Below are positions 26,067 through 34,227 of a stretch of DNA of 52,883 nucleotides, piece by piece. Below the pieces are notes generated by a model. The model made no database searches and was not told the origin of the DNA. It saw nothing but the letters and a program-made list of their open reading frames with translations. The stretch spans positions 1 to 52,883 of the forward strand of contig JAOMEV010000016.1 of the NCBI GenBank assembly GCA_028346125.1, in the 5' to 3' direction. This stretch comes from Bacteriovoracales bacterium. GTDB lineage: Bacteria > Bdellovibrionota > Bacteriovoracia > Bacteriovoracales > Bacteriovoracaceae. Made by a program: the position numbers and the translations under genes. Position 1 is the stretch's first letter. Each line of letters begins with the position of its first letter.

Positions 26067-27160
26067 TCAGATTCCAATGTTTTGGTTTGAATTATTAATC
26101 TCGCCTTCATAGCGACCTCTTGATTAGAATCATATTGCATAAGTCGAATAATACTTTTTGCCTTATTTGATTCATCATCTGCGAGTGCATCCAAAGCATT
26201 TTCTTTTAATGTCTTGTTATCTTCTTTCAAAAAAGAAATCATCTTATCGATATAATCTTTTGTTTTAAGGACACCAAGAATAGTAATTGCGTGTTTTTGA
26301 ACTTTTGGTTTCCCACTATTTAGATAAATTTTTAAATCGAATTCTTCACTGATCCAACTCTTAAATTCCTTTTTATTTCTAATCGAAATCTTGGCCAAAG
26401 CTGATAAAATAGAACTTAAAAGAAAATCCTTCTTTTGATGTATTTCTAATAGTCCAAATAGGAAAGTTGTAGACTCCTTTGATCCAAACTCACCAATAGA
26501 TTTGCATTTTAGTGAAAGAAGTGATTCTTCACTTTTTTCAAAATTTATAATAAGATTTTCTAATTCTGGGTTATTAAACTTACTTAATTGTAAAATTATG
26601 GTTCCTTTCTGGACTGTATCTAATTTATTACTTTTTAATTGATCCAATAAAAAAGACTCAGATTTTTTTCCACCAATAGAGCCTATCACTTCGTATGCTT
26701 TTAAAACAATATTTTCATTTCTGTGATTAATCGTCTCTGTTACACTTTCAAAACAAAAGTCATCGGCGACTTGAATTAAAATATCTAAAACAAAAATAAC
26801 AATATCTTCATCTTCATTTTTCAAAAACGGTATAAGGATATCGAAAACGTCTTTGTTATTACCGAAATTGTGAAATATCAAATTAACAGCATTTCTCAAT
26901 TCAATAGAAGGATCATTAAGAAAAGGCACCAACATTTTGGCCACTTTTGAAAAAGGGTAATGACCTAAAATCCTACTCGCAGTTTCTTGAAGAATTACCT
27001 CATCACTCTTGAGATAAAAAATTAGGCTGCTTAAAATCTCATCATCAGGTGAGTCGACAGGATAGAGCTCTCTTATATCCTCAATTCCATACATTTTATC
27101 AACGACATCCTCAGATTTAAGCTTTTTAATAATTTCACTTCTTAAATCATTTTTATCCAC
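26063..27160 (-). CDS. HEAT-repeat protein within the chemosensory operon
   Basis: The 365-residue protein is made of paired helices throughout with recurring HEAT/PBS-lyase-type units, for example LQETASRILGHYPFSKVAKM, SIELRNAVNLIFHNFGNN, VQKHAITILGVLKTKDYID and LKENALDALADDESNKA. Such solenoids are protein-binding scaffolds. It starts with GTG at 27160 (GAGGGA just before), 2 bases after cheB, and overlaps cheR by 4 bases, so it is firmly part of the operon. Role unknown; a scaffold or adaptor for the signalling array is the simplest idea. Confidence 0.85.
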   Translation of the reverse strand: MDKNDLRSEIIKKLKSEDVVDKMYGIEDIRELYPVDSPDDEILSSLIFYLKSDEVILQETASRILGHYPFSKVAKMLVPFLNDPSIELRNAVNLIFHNFGNNKDVFDILIPFLKNEDEDIVIFVLDILIQVADDFCFESVTETINHRNENIVLKAYEVIGSIGGKKSESFLLDQLKSNKLDTVQKGTIILQLSKFNNPELENLIINFEKSEESLLSLKCKSIGEFGSKESTTFLFGLLEIHQKKDFLLSSILSALAKISIRNKKEFKSWISEEFDLKIYLNSGKPKVQKHAITILGVLKTKDYIDKMISFLKEDNKTLKENALDALADDESNKAKSIIRLMQYDSNQEVAMKARLIIQTKTLESE

Positions 27161-27162
27161 AA

Positions 27163-28227
27163 TTATCCCTCAATAAAGCTAACAAGAAAGGGTATTATTT
27201 TTTCAGAATCCATAACAAAACAATTAGGTACTTTCCTTTTCGCGGCCGAAGGCATTCCTCCAATAACGGCTTCATTTGGACTCTGCGCCAATGTAACCCC
27301 TCCAGAATCTTTAATTAATTTTAGTCCATGAGATCCATCTTCCCCCATTCCAGTAAGTATAATACCGACAGACTTTTTCCCAAAACATTCAGATGCTGAC
27401 ATAAATAGCTTATCTATACTTGGAAGATTCAAATCATCCTTACTCGACACAATTTTTATAACAAAATTATTGTTCACTTTTTTTATTAATATATTTTTAC
27501 CACCGGGAGAGACATAAACGATCCCCTTTTTTATAATTTCCCGATTTTCTGCTTCCTTAACATGAAGATGAGATAGCCTATTTAGCCTTTCGGCCAAGGC
27601 CTTTGAAAAGTTTTCTGGAATATGTTGAGCTATAATAATGGGATAAGGAAAATTTTCTGGAAAATGTGAAATAATATTAGACAAGGTTTGAGGGCCGCCA
27701 GTTGAAGAGCCTATTGTAACAATCCCCTCATACTCGTCCTTTTCATATGAAAATTTTTTTTTATCTACTTCAACATGGTCGTGATTTGTTTGTTTTAAAA
27801 GTTTTTTCAGTTCTATACTTTTCGCTTGCTTTATTTTTTTTATTATTAAGTTTGCCACTAAAGAGATATTTCTATCGATTTCCTTTCTTGAAGGCTTTCC
27901 AATAAAATCGACGGCCCCCAACTCCAAAAGCTCCAACGATTCCAGTGCCCCAAGTTGGGTTGCTTTACTTAAAATAATACAAGGCGTAGGACACTTCTCC
28001 ATAATATGCTGAAGACAAAAACGACCATCCATTTTTGGCATATTAATATCAAGGGTTATAACATCAGGGTTAAGTTCGATTGCTTTTAAAACGCCCTCTT
28101 CACCATCTTTGGCCATCCCAACGATTTCTATTTGTTCGTCCTTTTCCAAAATTTTTAAGAGAGAATTTAAAACAATAACAGAATCATCAATTAGTAAAAC
28201 TTTGATTTTGTCTTCTTTTTTATTCAT
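27163..28227 (-). CDS. cheB: chemoreceptor methylesterase/deamidase CheB
   Basis: CheB removes receptor methyl groups when phosphorylated by CheA. The 354-residue protein has an N-terminal receiver (LLIDDSVIVLN, phospho-Asp60 in VITLDINMPKMDG) and a C-terminal esterase with the catalytic triad region: Ser in TIGSSTGGPQTL, His in AQHIPENFSKAL and Asp in LTGMGEDGSHGL. Length is normal. Its ATG overlaps the stop of the CheW gene by 4 bases. Confidence 0.95.
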   Translation of the reverse strand: MNKKEDKIKVLLIDDSVIVLNSLLKILEKDEQIEIVGMAKDGEEGVLKAIELNPDVITLDINMPKMDGRFCLQHIMEKCPTPCIILSKATQLGALESLELLELGAVDFIGKPSRKEIDRNISLVANLIIKKIKQAKSIELKKLLKQTNHDHVEVDKKKFSYEKDEYEGIVTIGSSTGGPQTLSNIISHFPENFPYPIIIAQHIPENFSKALAERLNRLSHLHVKEAENREIIKKGIVYVSPGGKNILIKKVNNNFVIKIVSSKDDLNLPSIDKLFMSASECFGKKSVGIILTGMGEDGSHGLKLIKDSGGVTLAQSPNEAVIGGMPSAAKRKVPNCFVMDSEKIIPFLVSFIEG

Positions 28228-29708
28228 GATACTTTTTTCTCAACGTCCATTTCAAAATTGAGAAATTCATTTAAATCAATGAGAAAAATATTTTCTTCAC
28301 TATCCTTCAATTTAATTATTTTTGATATATACTTTTTTTCCAATTTTTCAATAATGTCTGGAACTTCTTTTAGATCATCCTCCGATATCTTTACAATACC
28401 CTCTATGTTATTAACAAGAATTCCCTGAAGGCCTTCTGCTAATTTAGCAATTATTATTCGACCATCTTTTGATTCATTCGTTCCTTCATCAGTTTTCAAT
28501 CTTTTATTAACATTAATCACAGGTATTATTTTTCCCCTATTACTGATAATCCCTTCGATAAAATAAAGAGTCTTTGGCATCGGTGTTATATTATCCGGCA
28601 CAAGGATTTCTTCTATATTATCCAAAAATACTCCCAAAGTATTTTTACTTGATTTAAAAATTAATACTTCCATCTCTTCACCTTTATTAGAGTCAACATT
28701 TTCCTTTACTGAATCAGATTCACCTTTGGAAATTCTGTTTTCAACATCGGAATAGATGTTTTTAAAAAGAGACTCTTTATTTAAGATAAAAATATGTCTT
28801 TCTTTATCTTGATCTTTATAATTTGCAATTTTTTCAACATTTTTTTGTTGAGAAAGTAAGATTTGATTTTGAGTTGATGAAAAACTATCCTTATTTAAAT
28901 AAGCTATTTCTTTTATTTCATCTATGGGAAGACCAATATTTTCACTCCCCTCTTTCAAAAACAAAATATTCTTTTCCTTTTCACTTTTTTTTGTAATTCC
29001 TAAAAACTTTTTAAAATTAAGCAAAGGAACTATTTCATCATTAAACCTTGTTGTTCCTTGTAAAAATTCATTTTCATCTGACCATTGACTTTCGACTGTA
29101 TTGGAAGCAGATATTTTTTCCAAATCGTCTACGGAAAAAGCATAAAATTGAGATTCAAGTTGAAATATTAAATGACCGGTTTCCTTCTTTTCAACCTCTT
29201 TTAAATCCTCATTTTCATTTAATACTTTTTTAACGATACTGGAATTTTGACCATCGGTGGAATGAAGAAAATCCTTTTTGAAATCAATAAGTTCTTCTTC
29301 ATTAAGTAAATGGACTATTTTATCATTTTCACTTTTAATGACCCCTTTAAGAACTTCTCTATCACCTTTTATAAGATGAGGGGGATCTAATATATCATCA
29401 GGGCCGACGTCCCTAATATTTTTAATCTTGTCTGTTAAAAAACCAATAATTTCATTTTTGACCTGAACAATGATAACATTTTTTTTCTCTTCTTTTGAAG
29501 AAGTCTCCTTGTTGAGTAATTTTCCAAGATTGAGAAGTGGGATGACCTCCCCCCTCCAATTAATAACTCCTTCTATTTCCTCATTTGTTTGGGGAACGGG
29601 TGTTATTTTAAAATTATTTAAGATTTCATTTACACTTTCAATGAAAAAGGCATATTCATTTTCGTCTATTTGAAAGCAAAACAGCTGTTTATTTTTCTCT
29701 TCTTCCAT
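28224..29708 (-). CDS. cheW: triple-domain CheW coupling protein
   Basis: The 494-residue protein contains three successive CheW domains instead of one. Domain 1 (~6-150) has FCFQIDENEYAFFIESVNEI and GVINWRGEVIPLLNLG. Domain 2 (~178-325) has LIFQLESQFYAFSVDDLEKI and FNDEIVPLLNFKKFLG, and is the most divergent. Domain 3 (~348-488) has VLIFKSSKNTLGVFLDNIEE and GIISNRGKIIPVINVN. CheW domains bridge receptor tips and the CheA P5 domain, so three in one chain could bind several receptors or kinases at once. It lies 11 bases after the MCP gene and overlaps cheB by 4 bases. Confidence 0.9.
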   Translation of the reverse strand: MEEEKNKQLFCFQIDENEYAFFIESVNEILNNFKITPVPQTNEEIEGVINWRGEVIPLLNLGKLLNKETSSKEEKKNVIIVQVKNEIIGFLTDKIKNIRDVGPDDILDPPHLIKGDREVLKGVIKSENDKIVHLLNEEELIDFKKDFLHSTDGQNSSIVKKVLNENEDLKEVEKKETGHLIFQLESQFYAFSVDDLEKISASNTVESQWSDENEFLQGTTRFNDEIVPLLNFKKFLGITKKSEKEKNILFLKEGSENIGLPIDEIKEIAYLNKDSFSSTQNQILLSQQKNVEKIANYKDQDKERHIFILNKESLFKNIYSDVENRISKGESDSVKENVDSNKGEEMEVLIFKSSKNTLGVFLDNIEEILVPDNITPMPKTLYFIEGIISNRGKIIPVINVNKRLKTDEGTNESKDGRIIIAKLAEGLQGILVNNIEGIVKISEDDLKEVPDIIEKLEKKYISKIIKLKDSEENIFLIDLNEFLNFEMDVEKKVS

Positions 29709-29719
29709 TTAAAATCTCT

Positions 29720-31636
29720 TTATGATGCTTTGTTATCAACTAATTTCTCTACAAGCCACTGATTCGATACATTGATCTGTTCAAGTGCCGTTGATTGCTC
29801 TATAGAATTACTTTTGGCATCCTGACAAGCATCACCAATTGCCTGTGATGAATTTTGGATCTTTTCAATCCCCTCTTTCGCAATAAGAATATCACTTTGA
29901 AGAATATTTGAAGTATTTTCTATAGATTCCAAGCCACCGTAAACTTCCCGACAACTTCCTTCAATTTGGGAAAGCTCTAACACGACTTCATCCACACTTT
30001 GAACCTCTACTGCGGCCTCATTACCCGTGATCTCAAAGTCTCTGGCAACAGCATCTAAGGAAATATCTATCACTTCTAATTTGTTTGTAATTTGGTTTAT
30101 TGTGTTGTCTGTTTCTTCTGTCAAAACCTGACAATCTTCACTCACCACAGTAAAGCCTTTTCCATACTCTCCAGCTCTTGCGGCCTCTATTCCACCATTC
30201 ACAGATAAAATTTTTGTTAAAATATTCACATTCTCAATTTGACCCATAACTTTATTTATTTTTTTTATTTCCTGTCTCATTTTTAAAATATTTTCTTTTT
30301 GCTTATTATTATTTACAACGCCTTCTCTTACACCTTGTATTACAATATTTAACTCTTCAACTGCCGACCTTATTTTATTCTGAAGAATCTCAAACTTTTC
30401 CTTACCCGCCTTGGCGAGTTCGCCAACTGGTCGACTATCGTTTTCAACATCATTTGTCTTAGCAAGGCTTCCTTTTGATAATCTTAACTGAGCTTGTCCC
30501 GCATCGTTTATAACGTCTATAGCATTTGATATTTCCTCTGCAGTATTCAGGGTTTCTTGCACTGTAGACCCGAACTCCTGGGTGGCAGAAAGGTAATTTT
30601 CTTTATCCCCACCCTTATTGCCGCTGACATTCGTTAAATAATTTGTCGTTTCTTTCATTGAGTTTATTGTTTCAGTTTGTTCCTGAAGGGCCGATACTGT
30701 TTCCTGGATAGCACTATTGAGCTCTTGGGCCTTTACATTCACTTCATTTGTTCCCTCTTCAATACTAAACAAAGCGTCTGTAATGGCATCAAATGTTGTC
30801 GCCATTTTTTCTGAATCATCTCCGGCCTCGACAAAAAGAAGCCTGATGGCCTCTAAGTTAATTGTTGTTTTCTTGGCATCGTCTGCTCTTTCATTAAGAG
30901 AAGTCGTCATTTCTTGAGAATCTTGTATAATATTATCTAAAGAGTTTGCCACTTCCAAAAGTATTTGCTGAGCAACCTTTGCGTTGTTTTCTGTTTTTCT
31001 AGCGAGCTTTCTTACTTCCTCTGCGACAATAGCAAACCCTTTCCCATGTTCCTTTGCTTTGGATGCTTCTATGGCCGCATTTAAAGCGATCAGATTAATT
31101 TGCTCAGAAATCTCAACAATTCCCTCAATGAGTTCCTTTGCTTCATCAGCATCTTTTTTAAATTGATTGACATTTATTACTGTATTTTTGTTTGTTTCCA
31201 CTGACTTATTTATTCCAGCAATAAGGCCTGTCACCTTATCAGTTGTTGTCTGCATTTTATCTTGATTCGCATCCACAATACCCTTAGATTCATCAGCCTC
31301 TGACTTTGCAGACGTAGCCGAATCTCTTAATTTTACGGTAATACTTGAGCTTTGGTCCGCGGCCGCTCCCACTTCTAACCCGGTAGTATTTATTTCTTCC
31401 ATGGCCGCTAGTAATGACTCACAACCATCAAGAGACTGTTGTATAGAAGATGAAATCTCTGTCGTAGCTTCCAGAGCATAATTGTCTGAGCTTTGATTCA
31501 AAGTTTGACCTTTTTTGGCCATCGCTTTTTTTTTGGCGAGACGTTGTTTTTCCAAAAACTCAACATTTTTTGATTCTAATCCTTCTGAACTATCTTTTTT
31601 TGGATTACGAGAGGCCAATTTTTTTCTTACAGGCAT
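29720..31636 (-). CDS. soluble chemoreceptor with basic N-terminal tail and two MCP signalling domains
   Basis: The protein (638 residues from the ATG at 31636, GGGA 8 bases before) has no membrane segment and no evident ligand domain. Residues 1-~45 are basic ([24 protein letters not shown]). A first MCP signalling helix pair (~55-340) has the tip [20 protein letters not shown] followed by [13 protein letters not shown] second, more divergent one (~345-638) has the tip [20 protein letters not shown] followed by [10 protein letters not shown]. The cytoplasmic location and basic tail recall FrzCD of Myxococcus xanthus. An in-frame TTG at 31660 lies before the ribosome site and is disfavoured. 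First gene of the seven-gene operon. Confidence 0.88.
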   Translation of the reverse strand: MPVRKKLASRNPKKDSSEGLESKNVEFLEKQRLAKKKAMAKKGQTLNQSSDNYALEATTEISSSIQQSLDGCESLLAAMEEINTTGLEVGAAADQSSSITVKLRDSATSAKSEADESKGIVDANQDKMQTTTDKVTGLIAGINKSVETNKNTVINVNQFKKDADEAKELIEGIVEISEQINLIALNAAIEASKAKEHGKGFAIVAEEVRKLARKTENNAKVAQQILLEVANSLDNIIQDSQEMTTSLNERADDAKKTTINLEAIRLLFVEAGDDSEKMATTFDAITDALFSIEEGTNEVNVKAQELNSAIQETVSALQEQTETINSMKETTNYLTNVSGNKGGDKENYLSATQEFGSTVQETLNTAEEISNAIDVINDAGQAQLRLSKGSLAKTNDVENDSRPVGELAKAGKEKFEILQNKIRSAVEELNIVIQGVREGVVNNNKQKENILKMRQEIKKINKVMGQIENVNILTKILSVNGGIEAARAGEYGKGFTVVSEDCQVLTEETDNTINQITNKLEVIDISLDAVARDFEITGNEAAVEVQSVDEVVLELSQIEGSCREVYGGLESIENTSNILQSDILIAKEGIEKIQNSSQAIGDACQDAKSNSIEQSTALEQINVSNQWLVEKLVDNKAS

Positions 31637-31692
31637 TTTTAATTTCCCTTTTTGAAACAAGTTGATAGAAATTTATCGAATTTAATGTATAC

Positions 31693-31710
31693 AAGTAAAA
31701 ATTTTTACTT
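31693..31710. promoter_or_regulatory. 18-bp perfect palindrome, candidate operator
   Basis: AAGTAAAAATTTTTACTT reads the same on both strands. It lies in the 158-base gap between the divergent chemosensory operon and the GAF kinase gene. On the minus strand a -10-like TATACA (31686-31691) lies directly beside it. Confidence 0.5.
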
Positions 31711-31794
31711 CTGATTAATTAGAGTAGAAAAATTTTCCACATAAGATTAATAAATTATTTCTATTAACCTTAAAAAAGGAGTTCCTTACAAGGC

Positions 31795-33093
31795 ATGAAT
31801 AACATCGATAAAGAAAAACAAAACCTAATTGAGCATATAAAAACCCAGCAAAGTGTACTTTTATGTGCTAGTCAACTTTCAAAACAAATAGAAAGCTCAG
31901 AAATATATAAAATAATACAGAATATTCTGACAAAAACCCTAGAAGTCGATACCTTTTCACTCCATATTTGCGACTCTGATCAACATTTAAAATTGGCCTA
32001 TTCTCATAGCCTTACAGAAGAACAAAAATTATTTTTTGAGAAAAATGACTTTTTTTTAAAGGCCCTCTCGAGCTCAGGTATTACAATTTATACTAAAGGC
32101 TCTAATTTTCAGGAATTTGGAAGTGAATTAGGACTAGAAGGTGAAGAAGAAATTTTTTCGCCAGAGGTCGCCATAACATTAAGAAATGCTAAAAATGTTA
32201 TCGGTATCCTATGTGTTCACTCTTTCAGAAATAAAAAGCAGGTTAAAGATAGTGATATCCAATTCTTTTCCATGCTAAGCTCCCAATTGGCCCCTTCTCT
32301 AGAATCAGCAGAACTCCACAAAGTAAAAATGACCAACCTTGAAACAAAGTTATTGAAAGAGGAGGCCAAAAATTTAAAAGTTGTGAATGACGATCTTGAA
32401 AAGGCCAATACCAAACTTAATGACTTTGTTGCCATTGTCGCCCACGATTTAAGAAATCCTTTAGGCGCCATTTCTGGATATGTTAGTATTCTTTCCCACA
32501 TTCATAAAACCAAGGAAAACCCTGATAAAAAAGAAGAAAGAATTATTCAGCAGTTGGGAACACTGTGCGAACTTTCCCTAACGCTCGTCAAAGACATCCT
32601 TGAAATAGGAGCCTTAGGAAGCGGTAAACTTGAAATTAATAAAAGTATTGTAAATTTGGGTGAAATAATTGACGAGAGTATCGAGAATGTTAAATTTTTC
32701 GCTCAAAAAAAGTCTCTTAATTTGGCCTTTCAAGGCCCTAAAGATATATCAATTAATGTTGATAAGGTTAGAATTATCCAAGTTTTAATCAATCTTCTAA
32801 GTAACGCCATAAAATTTACGCCCAAAGAAGGTAAGATTGATTTGATAGTGGAATTAGTAAACCAAGGTGTCCAAATAGAAGTTAGAGATAATGGAACTGG
32901 TATTCATAAAGAAATTTTAAAAACTTTATTTGATAAAGAATTTACAACAAGTACTAAAGGGACTGATGGAGAAAGAGGTACAGGTTTTGGTCTTCCACTG
33001 TGCCAAGATTTAATAAAGGCCCATGAATCGGAAATTTTTGTTGAAACAAGTGAAAATAAAGGAAGCCGATTTTTTTTCCAATTGAAAAACTAA
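31795..33093 (+). CDS. GAF-domain sensor histidine kinase
   Basis: The 432-residue cytoplasmic kinase has a GAF-like sensor (~20-175, VDTFSLHICDSDQHLKLAYS, VIGILCVHSF), a coiled-coil linker, a HisKA domain with phospho-His217 in VAIVAHDLRNPLGA, and an ATPase with LLSNAIKFTPKEG (N box), VRDNGTGIHKEI (G1) and GTGFGLPLCQDLIKAH (G2). No membrane segment. It is divergent from the chemosensory operon and 18 bases upstream of a second kinase with a nearly identical core. The two probably arose by tandem duplication. Confidence 0.9.
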   Translation: MNNIDKEKQNLIEHIKTQQSVLLCASQLSKQIESSEIYKIIQNILTKTLEVDTFSLHICDSDQHLKLAYSHSLTEEQKLFFEKNDFFLKALSSSGITIYTKGSNFQEFGSELGLEGEEEIFSPEVAITLRNAKNVIGILCVHSFRNKKQVKDSDIQFFSMLSSQLAPSLESAELHKVKMTNLETKLLKEEAKNLKVVNDDLEKANTKLNDFVAIVAHDLRNPLGAISGYVSILSHIHKTKENPDKKEERIIQQLGTLCELSLTLVKDILEIGALGSGKLEINKSIVNLGEIIDESIENVKFFAQKKSLNLAFQGPKDISINVDKVRIIQVLINLLSNAIKFTPKEGKIDLIVELVNQGVQIEVRDNGTGIHKEILKTLFDKEFTTSTKGTDGERGTGFGLPLCQDLIKAHESEIFVETSENKGSRFFFQLKN

Positions 33094-33111
33094 ACATAAG
33101 AGAATATAAAA

Positions 33112-34221
33112 ATGGATAAAATTAAGTTGTTAATTGTCGATGATAGTGAGCTGACTCTAACCAAAATTGGAAGCTATCTATCTGATCCAAAGGTCGAAAT
33201 TTATACCTCAAATTCTGGAAAAGAAGCACTCGAAGATATTCAAAAAAATGATTTTTCTCTTTTTATTATTGATGTTCATATGAAAGATATCGATGGTTAC
33301 CAGTTAGCAACAAAAATTAAAAATATCGAAAAAGAAACTTCAACTCCAATTATATTTATCACGGCACAGGCCATTGATAAGGCAAAAAAATTCAAAGGTT
33401 ATGACATTGGCTGTATTGATTACATTAGTAAATCAGATGATTTGGCCATTTTAAAAAATAAAGTGGGACACTTTGTTCAATTGGCCATCAATCAAAAAAA
33501 ATTAATAAATCTTAATTCTGAGCTAGAAGAAAGCAATAAAAAGTTAAATGACTTTGTTGCCATTGTCGCCCACGATTTAAGGAATCCACTTGGGGCCATC
33601 TTGGGTTATGTCACTATTCTCTCCCAAATCCGCCAGGAGCATTGGGATAAAAAAGAAGAAAAAATTCTCAACCAATTAAATATGTTATGTGAACTTTCCT
33701 TAACTTTGGTTAAAGATATTCTCGAAATTGGGGCCTTAGGAAGTGGTAAACTTGAAATTAATAAAAAAATCGAGAACCTAAAAGAAATAATTGATGAGAG
33801 TATCGAAAATGTTAAGTTCTTTGCGCAAAAAAAGTCTATTGATTTGGTTAATAACGACCCAAAAAATATTTCTCTCAAAGTTGACAAGATTAGAATTGTA
33901 CAAGTTATAACCAACCTTCTTAATAACGCTATTAAGTTTACACCCAAAGGTGGCAAAGTTGAGGTAATTATTGAGGAAGACAACACCAGCGGAGGCGTTA
34001 ACGTAGAGGTAAAAGATAACGGAACTGGTATTCACAAAGAAATTTTAAAAAGTCTATTCGATAAAGAAGTGACAACTAGTACAAAAGGTACCGATGGAGA
34101 AAAAGGAACAGGGTTTGGTCTTCCCCTATGCCAGGACTTAATAAAGGCCCACCAATCTGAAATTTTTGTTGAAACAAATAAGGATAAAGGTAGTAGGTTT
34201 TTTTTCAAGCTAAGAAACTAA
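33112..34221 (+). CDS. receiver-histidine kinase (REC-HisKA-HATPase)
   Basis: The 369-residue cytoplasmic protein has an N-terminal receiver (LLIVDDSEL, phospho-Asp54 in FIIDVHMKDIDG), a short coiled coil, HisKA with phospho-His154 in VAIVAHDLRNPLGA, and an ATPase with LLNNAIKFTPKGG, VKDNGTGIHKEI and GTGFGLPLCQDLIKAH. The kinase half repeats that of the upstream gene almost word for word, while the sensor end differs. An N-terminal receiver means the kinase is likely controlled by another kinase or by CheA. AGAG precedes the ATG. It ends 6 bases from the convergent gene at 34228. Confidence 0.9.
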   Translation: MDKIKLLIVDDSELTLTKIGSYLSDPKVEIYTSNSGKEALEDIQKNDFSLFIIDVHMKDIDGYQLATKIKNIEKETSTPIIFITAQAIDKAKKFKGYDIGCIDYISKSDDLAILKNKVGHFVQLAINQKKLINLNSELEESNKKLNDFVAIVAHDLRNPLGAILGYVTILSQIRQEHWDKKEEKILNQLNMLCELSLTLVKDILEIGALGSGKLEINKKIENLKEIIDESIENVKFFAQKKSIDLVNNDPKNISLKVDKIRIVQVITNLLNNAIKFTPKGGKVEVIIEEDNTSGGVNVEVKDNGTGIHKEILKSLFDKEVTTSTKGTDGEKGTGFGLPLCQDLIKAHQSEIFVETNKDKGSRFFFKLRN

Positions 34222-34227
34222 TTCTTA

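Noticed and set aside
33606..33986. 126-residue minus-strand frame inside the receiver-kinase gene
   Set aside because: It is antisense to the conserved kinase core; a similar shadow lies opposite the duplicated kinase.
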